Source: Hedera helix (Eukaryota; Streptophyta; Magnoliopsida; Apiales; Araliaceae). From it: DNA of 64,000 nt. Location: contig OX359264.1 in NCBI GenBank assembly GCA_947179155.2, forward strand, positions 8,286,501-8,350,500, read 5' to 3'. Of this stretch, positions 13,913 through 22,416 are shown in pieces (positions within the stretch are counted from its first letter, which is position 1; every line of letters starts with the position of its first letter). The notes beneath the pieces were generated by a model. The model worked only from the letters and a program-made list of their open reading frames with translations, made no database searches and had not been told where the DNA came from. A program made the translations under genes and the position numbers.

Positions 13913-14605
13913 TTAGATAGATTTGGATTTTTCTGTTTTAATTTTGTTTGGATTTTTACAAAGGGTTTCAATGGTTGAACTGGTTGAGTTGGAAGTAATT
14001 TTGGTATTGCATCCAAACAAGCTTAAGTATGTTGTTGTATTTTTTTTAACAATTTCTGTTAGACAAGGATTCATACCTTTATCACACCATCTAGTATAAA
14101 ACACTCTTTTAAGACAATAGATTTTATTCTGGTATTCACATTTGAAATTCCACTTCCAAATCCATGGAGGACCAAGGCGGATAACAAAATGAATTAGAGA
14201 TTTGGACATTGAAATATCCTTATTTACTGATAAATGTGAATAAGCAATTTGCCAATCTTTGAAGGCTTAACGAATAGATTCTGGTAAAATCTCCATGGTT
14301 ATACCAAATTTATCCCACTAAGCTAAGAACCAATTTGGTAACTCGGATTTAATAACTTCTGGACATACACGAATGAACCAAGTATGGTTTCTGATAGGAT
14401 TTTGATAATAGAAAATATAGGTAAATGAATCAATATAATCCCAATAACTATATTTAGTTTCTCTGTTACTCAAATCAAGTTGTCTAGTAGTATGTGGATG
14501 AATACCCCAATTAGCAATGAGCATAATGTTTCTGATAGTCACTTTACTGTAAGTAATGTGACTACTTATTTTAGGCGGATCATGGAAAGTATGTTTAATC
14601 TCCAT
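13913..14605 (-). pseudogene. EPRV second ORF (unknown function), copy A
   Basis: It is read from ATG at 14605. It is interrupted by TAG at 14318-14320, then by a further TAA near 14270, then open 14209-13913. The same protein is encoded at 19344-20045 with the identical first TAG. No domain is recognised; the protein is rich in Trp/Tyr in its middle and basic near the end. It lies downstream of RT/RNase H, the position of ORF2 in florendoviruses. Confidence 0.6.
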
Positions 14606-14703
14606 TGTTGTTATTTATAGTATCATTTGTTCATATATATATATTTGTACAGGTAAAAATGAGGAGAAAATTGTTGAGTTGTAAGATAACGTCTCTTAAT
14701 TTT

Positions 14704-14925
14704 TCATAGATCATTCATCAATTTCTCATCTGCTGGTTCAATATAAAGAACAATTTCTTCAGTATTATTGTTTAGAAAATATTGTGGTTCTAGTGCTAAT
14801 AAGGCACTTTTTGCTGTTTGACTGGATGATTCTGTTTTAATATTTAGACTGGGGAATTCGGTTACATACTGTTGATATCTTCTGCCTCGGCCTCTTTGGC
14901 CTCGGCCACGGCCTCTACTGGTCAT
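14704..14925 (-). CDS. EPRV small Arg-Gly-rich ORF, copy A
   Basis: This is a 73-codon ORF with an RGRGRGQRGRGRR-like basic start and an acidic C-terminus. A plus-strand copy lies at 16094-16301 and part of a third at 16640-16790, so it belongs to the repeated viral unit between RNase H and the second ORF. The start resembles RNA-binding RGG tails; function unknown. Whether it is a separate ORF or the polyprotein C-terminus cannot be told. Confidence 0.5.
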   Translation of the reverse strand: MTSRGRGRGQRGRGRRYQQYVTEFPSLNIKTESSSQTAKSALLALEPQYFLNNNTEEIVLYIEPADEKLMNDL

Positions 14926-15129
14926 GATCCCTGCAAGTATTATCTGGTTAGAAAATCTGTTAATAAATTATGTTCACATTTGATATATTCTATATCAAAA
15001 TCAAATATTGATAAAATACTTTGTCAAGAAGCAAATATCTGTTTAGAAGCAAGATTCTGTACATCTTTCTTAAATATCTCCTTTGCTACAGAACAGTTAA
15101 CACGAATAAGAAAATATTGATTTAAAAGA

Positions 15130-16090
15130 TCATCTTGAAATTTTAAAACACATTTAATTATAGCTAAGCAGTCATATTTAATAGTAGGATAATTTAAGGC
15201 CAGTCCTTTCTAGGTTCTTGAAGTAAACCTTACAAGCTCTTCCATTTTTCTGTTAGGATTTAATTGTTTAAGGATTCCTCCATAACCTTGATTGGAAGCA
15301 TCAGTTTCTATAATTTTCTTTCATTCAAGGTTAGGTAGAGATAAACAAGGTAATTGTTTAATTTTTGATTTTATTATTCTTACGACTTGGGTATGCTGGT
15401 TAATCCAAGGTGATGGATTTTTTTGAAGTCTGGCAAATAAAATGGCAGCATATTTAGAAAACTGAGAATAAAAGTCTCTGATATAATTAAGGCTTCTTAA
15501 AAATCTCTATAATTGAGTCTTGTATTTAATTTCATCTGGAAATTTAGAGGCAAACTCAATGCTTCTGTCAATAGGAATAATGGTTCCATTATTAATATTA
15601 TGTCCAAGAAATCTTACTGTTGTTTGGAAAAGTTTCATTTTAGGAGCAGAGATAACTAATCAATTTCTGATAATAACATTTTTAAAAATATTTAAATGTC
15701 TAAAATGTTGATCTATTGATGATGAAAAAATGAGAACATCATCAATATAAGTAATGATGAATGCAGTATAAAGATTAAATATGTCATTCATTATATGTTG
15801 AAATTCAGAAAGGCCATTTTTAACACCAAATGACAGTACATTCCATTCATAATGGCCAAAAGATATTGTAAAAGTTGTTTTATACATGTTATGTTCAACA
15901 ATTTGTATCTGCCAAAATCATGATTTCAGATTAAATTTAGAGAAGACTGTAGCATTGTGAAGTCTATTTAAAAGATCTTTTTTATTTGAAATGGGGTGTC
16001 TGATCCATTTTAAAGCACTGTTAAGAGATTTATAATTAATGACCAATCTTGGTGCACCTCTTTTTATTTATGCATTTTTATTAACATAAA
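15130..16090 (-). pseudogene. EPRV reverse transcriptase / RNase H remnant
   Basis: The longest open stretch (15660-15887, 75 codons) carries the GHYEWN segment and the YIDDVL polymerase box. Further left (minus strand, about 15370-15270) an RNase H start of the VETDAS type followed by GYGGIL can be read. Several in-frame stops and frame changes break the domain, and its N-terminal part is cut off at the inversion junction near 16090. In an intact pararetrovirus this domain copies the pregenomic RNA into DNA; here it is a relic. Confidence 0.8.
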
Positions 16091-16639
16091 ATATCGTGGC
16101 CAAGGCCAAAGAGGTCGAGGCAAAGGATATCAACAGTATGTAATAGAATTCCCCAATCTAAATATTAAAACAGAATCATCTAGTCAAATAGCAAAAAGTG
16201 CCTTATTAGCACTAGAACCACAATATTTTCTAAATAGTAGTACTGAAGAAATTGTTCTTTATATTGAACCAGCAGATGAGAAATGGATTAATGATTCATG
16301 AAAAATTAAGAGACGTTATCTTACGACTCAACAATTTTCTCCTCATTTTTACCAGTACAAATATATATATATGAACAAATGATACTATAAATAACAACAA
16401 TGGAGATTAAACATACTTTCCATGATCCGCCTAAAATAAGTAGTCACATTACTTACAGTAAAGTGACTATCAGAAACATTATGTCCATCGCTAATTGGGA
16501 CATTCATCCACATACTACTAGACAATTTGATTTGAGTAACAGAGAAACTAAATATAGTTATTGGGATTATATTGATTCCTTTACCTATATTTTCTATTAT
16601 CAGAATCTTTTCAGAAACCATACTTAGTTTATTATAATT
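16091..16639 (+). pseudogene. EPRV fragment B, plus strand
   Basis: This fragment holds the Arg-Gly-rich ORF from near its start (16094-16301), an intervening TA tract (about 16360-16373), then the first 75 codons of the second ORF (16400-16627), where it breaks off. It sits head-to-head with fragment A, so 14.6-16.6 kb forms an inverted repeat around ~16090. Its TA tract is an unoccupied equivalent of the palindrome insertion site. Confidence 0.7.
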
Positions 16640-16843
16640 TCCCAGTGTAAATATTAAAACATAATCATCCAATCAAACAACAAAAAATGCCTTATTAGCA
16701 CCAGAACCGCAATATTTTCTAAATAGTAATACTGAAGAAATTGTTCTTTATATTGAATCAGCAGATGAGAAATGGATGAATGATCCATGAAAAATTAAGA
16801 GACGTTATCTTACGATTCAACAGTTTCTTCCTCATTTTAACCA

Positions 16844-16845
<2 letters not shown>
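16640..16845 (+). pseudogene. EPRV fragment C, start of a further plus-strand copy
   Basis: This repeats the 3' half of the Arg-Gly-rich ORF and the spacer that follows, in the order of fragment B (16170-16355). It runs into the expanded TA tract left of the giant palindrome. The copy resumes at 19317 beyond the palindrome. Confidence 0.7.

Positions 16846-16889
<44 letters not shown>
16846..16889. repeat. (TA)n tract left of the giant palindrome
   Basis: About 22 TA dinucleotides abut the left end of the palindrome. Paralogous empty sites carry only about 6-7 TA units. Confidence 0.95.
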
Positions 16890-16891
<2 letters not shown>

Positions 16892-17866
16892 GGAATGATC
16901 CATAGCAAGCGTTTGCTATGGATACTATTCCAGCAAACGCATCTTCAACCGTTAAAATAATAATGTTAGAGGATGAGATGATTTCCACCCGCTATCTAAG
17001 ATAACGGGTAGGACAAAAAAAAAAAAATTCATAGTCCACCCGGCATCTTAGTTAGCGGGTGGAGTGAATTTTTTTTTTCAAAAAAATCCTCCACCCGCTA
17101 ACTTAGATGCCGGGTGGAGTGAATTTTTTTTGCTTTTGTTTAAACTAAGTTTTAAAAAAAAATTCTCCACGGGTGGAAAAAAAAATTGATTTTTGAAAAT
17201 TTTTTTTTTTTTTAAACTTAGTTTGTAAAAAAAAAAAAAAAAACTCCACCCGTCAACTAAGATGACGGGTGGGAAAAAAATTTTCATTTTTGAATTTTTT
17301 TTTTTTTTTAAAACTTAGTTTGTGAAATAAAAACAAAAAAAAAAAACACACACACACACACACACACTCCACCCGTCAACTAAGATGACGGGTGGAAAAA
17401 TTTTGATTTTTAATTTTTTTTTTTTTTTTTTTTAAACTTAGTTTGTAAAATAAAAACAAAAAAAAAACAAACTCCACCCGTCAACTAAGATGACGGGTGG
17501 AAAAAAAATTTGATTTTTGGATTTTTTTTTTTTTAAAACTTAATTTGTAAAATAAAAAAATAAAAAAAAAAACTCCACCCGTCAACTAAGATGACGGGTG
17601 GAAAAAAAATTTGATTTTTGGATTTTTTTTTTTTTAAACTTAGTTTGTAAAATAAAAAATAATAATAAAAAAAAAAAAACAAACTCCACCCGTCAACTAA
17701 GATGACGGGTGGAAAAAAATTTGATTTTTGATTTTTTTTTTTTAAACTTAGTTTCTAAAATTAAAAAAAATATATATATATAAAAACTCCACCCGCCACC
17801 AAAGCTAACGGGTGGAGGGGTTTTTGAATTTTTTTTTTTTTTTTTATTTTTTTTTATGCGTTAGTT

Positions 17867-17898
<32 letters not shown>

Positions 17899-18262
17899 TT
17901 TAAAAACTCCACCCGCCACCAAAGCTAACGGGTGGAGGAGTTTTTGTAATTTTTTTTTTTTATTTTTTTTTTTATGTCTTAGTTAATGTAAAAAAAAAAA
18001 AAAAAAAAAAAATTTAAAAACTCCACCCGCCACCAAAGCTAACGGGTGGAGGAGTTTTTGAAATTTTTTTTTTTTTTTTTTTTTTTTATGCGTTAGTTAA
18101 TGTTAAAAAAAAAATTAACTAAGACATAAAAAAAACTCCTCATCTTAGTTGACGGGTGGAGTTTTTTTTTTTATTTTTTTATTTTACAAACTAAGTTTAA
18201 AAAAAAAAAATTCAAAAATCAATTTTTTTCCACCCGTCATCTTAGTTGACGGGTGAAGTTTG

Positions 18263-18295
<33 letters not shown>

Positions 18296-18366
18296 AATAA
18301 GTTTAAAAAAAAAAATTTAAAAATCAAAATTTTTCCACCCGTCATCTTAGTTGACGGGTGGAGAGT

Positions 18367-18404
<38 letters not shown>

Positions 18405-19278
18405 TTCATAAACTAAGTTTAAAAAAAAAAAATCAAAAATCAAAAATCAAATTTTTTTCCACCCGTCATCTTAGTTGACGGGTGGAGTTTGTTTTTTTTT
18501 TTTTATTATTATTTTTTATTTTAAAAACTAAGTTTAAAAAAAAAAAATCCAAAAATCAAATTTTTTTTCCACCCGTCATCTTAGTTGACGGGTGGAGTTT
18601 TTTTTTTTATTTTTTTATTTTACAAATTAAGTTTTAAAAAAAAAAAAATCCAAAAATCAAATTTTTTTTTCCACCCGTCATCTTAGTTGACGGGTGGAGT
18701 TTGTTTTTTTTTTTTTTTTGTTTTTATTTTACAAACTAAGTTTAAAAAAAAAAAAAAAAAAAATTAAAAATCAAAATTTTTCCACCCGTCATCTTAGTTG
18801 ACGGGTGGAGTGTGTGTGTGTGTTTTTTTTTTTTTTTGTTTTTATTTCACAAACTAAGTTTTAAAAAAAAAAAAAAATTTCAAAAATGAAAATTTTTTTC
18901 CCACCCGTCATCTTAGTTGACGGGTGGAGTTTTTTTTTTTTTTTACAAACTAAGTTTAAAAAAAAAAAAAGAATTCAAAAATCAATTTTTTTTTCCACCC
19001 GTGGAGAATTTTTTTTTAAAACTTAGTTTAAACAAAAGCAAAAAAAATTCACTCCACCCGGCATCTAAGTTAGCGGGTGGAGGATTTTTTTGAAAAAAAA
19101 AATTCACTCCACCCGCTAACTAAGATGCCGGGTGGACTATGAATTTTTTTTTTTTTGTCCTACCCGTTATCTTAGATAGCGGGTGGAAATCATCTCATCC
19201 TCTAACATTATTATTTTAACGGTTGAAGATGCGTTTGCTGGAATAGTATCCATAGCAAACGCTTGCTATGGATCATTC

Positions 19279-19281
<3 letters not shown>
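16890..19281. mobile_element. 2.4-kb giant palindromic (foldback) element made of hairpin units
   Basis: The two ends are inverted copies. GGGGAATGATCCATAGC at 16890 matches the complement of the end at 19281, and base-by-base reading shows near identity over the first ~400 bp of each arm. Each arm is a series of ~27-bp hairpins with stems CCACCCGTCA / TGACGGGTGG around a 7-bp loop, separated by poly-A/poly-T spacers of 50-90 bp, about 24 units in all. The loop reads ACTAAGA in the left arm and TCTTAGT in the right. Three central units (about 17789, 17909, 18022) have a different core with CCACCAAAGCTAACGG. The outermost ~30 bp of each arm is itself a hairpin. There is no credible ORF. TA lies on both sides, consistent with a TA target. 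Family unknown. Confidence 0.85.

Positions 19282-19316
<35 letters not shown>
19282..19316. repeat. (TA)n tract right of the giant palindrome
   Basis: About 17 TA units directly follow the element and lead into the EPRV spacer (GAACAAATAATACT), the same spacer that follows the TA tract in fragment B. Confidence 0.95.
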
Positions 19317-19319
<3 letters not shown>

Positions 19320-19343
19320 CAAATAATACTCGAAACAGTAACA

Positions 19344-20045
19344 ATGGAGATTAAACATACTCTTCATGATCCGTCTAAAATAAGTAGTCCCATTACTTAC
19401 AGTAAAGTGACTATCAGAAACATAATGCTCATCGCTAATTGGGGCATTCATCCACATACTACCAGACAACTTGATTTGAGTAACAGAAAAACTAAATATA
19501 GTTATTGGGATTATATTGATTTATTTACCTATATTTTCTATTATCAGAATCCTATCAGAAACCATACTTGGTTCATCCGTGTATGTCCAAAAGTTCTTAA
19601 ATTCGAGTTATCAAATTGGTACTTAGCTTAGTGGGATAAATTTGGTATGACCATAGAGACTTTACCAGAATCTATTCGTGAAGCCTTCAAAAATTGGCAA
19701 ATTGCTTATTCACATCTACCAGTAAATAAGGATATTTCAATGTCTAAATCTTTAATTCATTTTGTTATCTGCTTTGGTCTTCCATGGATTTGGAAGTGGG
19801 ATTTCAAATGTGAATACCAGAATAAAATCCCTTGTCTTAAAAGAGTGTTTTATACTAGATGGTGGGATAAAGACATGAATCCTTTTCTAACAGAAATTGT
19901 TAAAAAAAAAATACAACAAAATACTCGAGCCTGTTTGAATGTAATACCAAAATTACTTCCAACTCAACCAGTTCAACCATTGAATCCCTTTGTAAAAATC
20001 CAAACAGAATTAAAACAAAAAAATCCAGATCTGTCTGACACATAA
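19344..20045 (+). pseudogene. EPRV second ORF (unknown function), fragment D
   Basis: ATG at 19344, open except for one in-frame TAG at 19629-19631, then open in the same frame to the stop at 20045 (about 233 codons overall). It is the least decayed copy of this ORF in the window. The TAG is at the same codon as in the minus-strand copy (14318-14320). No known domain is recognised. Confidence 0.65.
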
Positions 20046-20114
20046 TTAATTATAAAAACCTTGGACTTTATGAAAAAATAATTTTTAGAATATTTTGTAA
20101 AAGAAGATATATAA

Positions 20115-20300
20115 ATGAGATCCTCTACCAGTACTCAAGACATTGACTCAGATCAGGATGACAACAAGTACAATGTTCTAGCAGGAGAAAGTCAAGAACC
20201 AGAAGACATGGAACCCACCATAGGAGATTTTTGGGATTCCCTTACAGCAATGATATCAGAAAAAATAGAACAAGACAAAAAAGGAAAAGAAAAAGTCTGA
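20115..20300 (+). CDS. EPRV short acidic ORF after the second ORF
   Basis: This is a 61-codon ORF rich in Asp/Glu, starting MRSSTSTQDIDSDQDDN. It follows the second ORF after 70 bp in another frame and may be its displaced C-terminal part. The matching stretch of fragment A (about 13820-13640, minus) is recognisable but degraded. Function unknown. Confidence 0.4.
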   Translation: MRSSTSTQDIDSDQDDNKYNVLAGESQEPEDMEPTIGDFWDSLTAMISEKIEQDKKGKEKV

Positions 20301-20509
20301 TGGTTCCTACTCACCAGCTAGCGTCGACACAAACAGACAATAATGCTTTTCAAAAAGCAGCTTAATTAGTTAGCTAAAACGACAAGCATCAAAAGAAAAA
20401 GAGATTCCCACTACGATAAAATAGCAGACATCTGCAAAATCAAAAATAGCCCTCGTCATCACTCACTAGAAAAGCATGATAAGACAATATAACCAATCAG
20501 CACTAGCAA

Positions 20510-20640
20510 GCCTATCTTCTATTTAAGGGATACTCTCACCTTTGTTGAAAGGCAGATTAGTTTTTAGATTGTAAACACTTTCTCTCAAAACTCTCTTATT
20601 CCCTCTCTTGTAAAAATCCAGCGAATAAAAGTTTTATTGT
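20510..20640 (+). promoter_or_regulatory. EPRV leader: TATA-like box and AATAAA
   Basis: CTATTTAAGG (20519-20528) lies ~105 bp before AATAAA (20624-20629). The same pair occurs in fragment A (minus, about 13430 and 13316), and the AATAAA part recurs at 29171. In pararetroviruses the pregenomic RNA promoter and polyadenylation signal lie together in this intergenic region, so the assignment is by position and repetition. Confidence 0.55.
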
Positions 20641-20853
20641 AAGTATTCTACGTTTCTCTTTTAATTTTTATGTCAGTTAATTATGTTGTTAATTTAAATA
20701 TTTTGTTAGATTATCATAAAGAAATAATTAATCAGTATCTTATTACTCACCAGGTTTGTAAGACCCCGAATTTTATGAAATATAAAATTTAATTTTTCTT
20801 CATATAAATCTTATGCGAGTACAAGTGCACTGCTGACAACACAAAAGTGTATT

Positions 20854-22416
20854 TTGTACGACTTGCAAAAGATGGAGATACAGCTAAAGACACCAGGGAC
20901 CCACTCGAAGATTGCTCACGTGCGACTAGAACCAGCTTTAATCGATAAAATTAAAGCTGCTCAAGCTACCGATCCGGAACTGATAAACATGATAAAGAAA
21001 GTACAAGAAGGTACCATTCCCGAAGCAAGAATCGACGAGAAAGGAATACTTCGAGTCAACTCTCGACTCTGTGTTCCTAACGATCCTGAATTAAAGCATA
21101 AAATCATGATGGAGGCACACAACACGCCATTTGCAATCCACCCAGGAGGTACCAAGATGTATCGAGATCTTCGACATACATTTTGGTGGAACAATATGAA
21201 AAGGGAGATTGCAGAGTTTATCTCAAGGTGCTTAACTTGTCAACGTGTCAAGGCAAAGCATCAAGTACCTAAGGGTCCTTTACAACCACTTGAGGTTCCC
21301 GAATGGAAGTGGGAACACATCAATATGGATTTCGTGACGGGTCTTCCCAAAGTTTCTCAAGGCTTAGATGCAATTTGGGTCATCGTAGATAGATTGACCA
21401 AATCCGCTCATTTCTTGCCTATACGAGAAAACTTTTCACTTGAACGTCTTGCCGGTATGTACATAAATGAGATCGTGAGATTGCATGGCATGCCAGTTTC
21501 CATAGTTTCTGATCGAGATCCTAGATTCACTTCACGCTTTTGGATCAGTCTACAAAAAGCTATGGGCACTGAACTACGTTTTAGTTCTGCATACCATCCT
21601 CAAACGGACGGACAATCGGAAAGGACGATCCAGACCCTCGAAGATCTTTTGAGACTTTGCGTACTAGATTTCAAAGCAAGTTGGGATAAGTACTTGCCAT
21701 TGGTGGAATTTTCCTACAACAACAGTTACCAAGCAAGTATAGGTATGGCTCCATTCGAGGCTTTATATGGACGCAAGTGTCGCTCTCCAGTATGTTGGAA
21801 TGAGGTAGGAGAAGCAAAACTGTTGGGACCCGAGTTGGTACGCTTGACGACCGAAAAGATCCAAATGATCCGACAACGAATACAGACAGCACAAGAACGA
21901 CAAAAGAGTTATGCCGATCTTCATCGGAGAGATGAGAGATTCAACGTCGGAGATCATGTATTCTTACGTGTTTCTCCATGGAAAGGGGTTACGAGATTCG
22001 GAAAGAGAGGAAAACTCAACCCTCGATTTATTGGCCCATTTGAAATCCTCGATCGGGTGGGAACTGTAGCTTACAGACTAGCTTTACCACCAAGTATGTC
22101 TCGCATCCATAATGTTTTTCACATATCTATGTTACGTAAATATGTGAAGGACTCAAACCACGTCATTGAGTTAGAACCGGACGTTATAGAAGAGGATTTA
22201 ACATACGAGGAGGTATCTGTTAAGATCCTTGATAAGAAGGAGCAGATTCTACGCTCAAAGGTTATACCTCAAGTTAAGGTTTTATGGAGGAACCAAGATA
22301 TTGAGGAAATGACCTGGGAGCTAGAATCCGAGATGAAATCTAAATATCCTTACCTCTTCGAAATGCCAGGTACGTCAATTTCGGGGACGAAATTTCATAA
22401 GGAAGGGAGGTTGTAA
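20854..22416 (+). CDS. Ty3/gypsy integrase with C-terminal chromodomain-like region
   Basis: This open frame of 520 codons is the 3' part of pol. Its first counted codon (20854) is TTG inside a longer reading frame that opens at the deletion junction (~20810), so no native start exists; the first ATG is at 20872. Seen: zinc-binding HHCC (H89, H96, C126, C129) and catalytic D159, D220 and E256 with the standard 35-residue D-E spacing. A GPFEIL / RLALP region and a final segment with VLWRN and MTWE words follow, as in chromoviral integrases. Known role: inserts element cDNA into chromatin. The stop TAA is supplied by the first bases of the 3' LTR. It has no stops, so the insertion may be fairly young, but the element cannot move on its own. 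Confidence 0.9.
   Translation: MYDLQKMEIQLKTPGTHSKIAHVRLEPALIDKIKAAQATDPELINMIKKVQEGTIPEARIDEKGILRVNSRLCVPNDPELKHKIMMEAHNTPFAIHPGGTKMYRDLRHTFWWNNMKREIAEFISRCLTCQRVKAKHQVPKGPLQPLEVPEWKWEHINMDFVTGLPKVSQGLDAIWVIVDRLTKSAHFLPIRENFSLERLAGMYINEIVRLHGMPVSIVSDRDPRFTSRFWISLQKAMGTELRFSSAYHPQTDGQSERTIQTLEDLLRLCVLDFKASWDKYLPLVEFSYNNSYQASIGMAPFEALYGRKCRSPVCWNEVGEAKLLGPELVRLTTEKIQMIRQRIQTAQERQKSYADLHRRDERFNVGDHVFLRVSPWKGVTRFGKRGKLNPRFIGPFEILDRVGTVAYRLALPPSMSRIHNVFHISMLRKYVKDSNHVIELEPDVIEEDLTYEEVSVKILDKKEQILRSKVIPQVKVLWRNQDIEEMTWELESEMKSKYPYLFEMPGTSISGTKFHKEGRL
22399..22411 (+). promoter_or_regulatory. Polypurine tract of the gypsy element
   Basis: AAGGAAGGGAGG directly precedes the 3' LTR start (TTGTAAGACC). 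This is the usual place for the plus-strand primer. Confidence 0.8.

Larger units (their letters stand above)
12905..16090 (-). pseudogene. Endogenous pararetrovirus fragment A (Caulimoviridae, florendovirus-like), minus strand
   Basis: Reading leftwards: reverse transcriptase/RNase H (16090-15130), a small Arg-Gly-rich ORF (14925-14704), a second ORF (14605-13913), a non-coding leader with a TATA-like box near 13430 and an AATAAA near 13316, then the start of the next polyprotein copy (13200-12905). The family call rests on the RT with its YIDD motif and on circular genome order, with no integrase. Florendovirus-like is inferred from the extra downstream ORF and insertion in TA-rich DNA. All frames are broken by stops and it is not expected to be functional. 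Confidence 0.75.

Noticed and set aside
17078..18478. Phe/Lys-rich ORFs and a CRISPR-like regular array of repeats
   Set aside because: Poly-A/T spacers create the ORFs. The repeats are mirrored between arms with low-complexity spacers in a plant genome, unlike a CRISPR array.
20961..21957. Minus-strand ORFs of 64-77 codons
   Set aside because: Shadows of the gypsy integrase frame.
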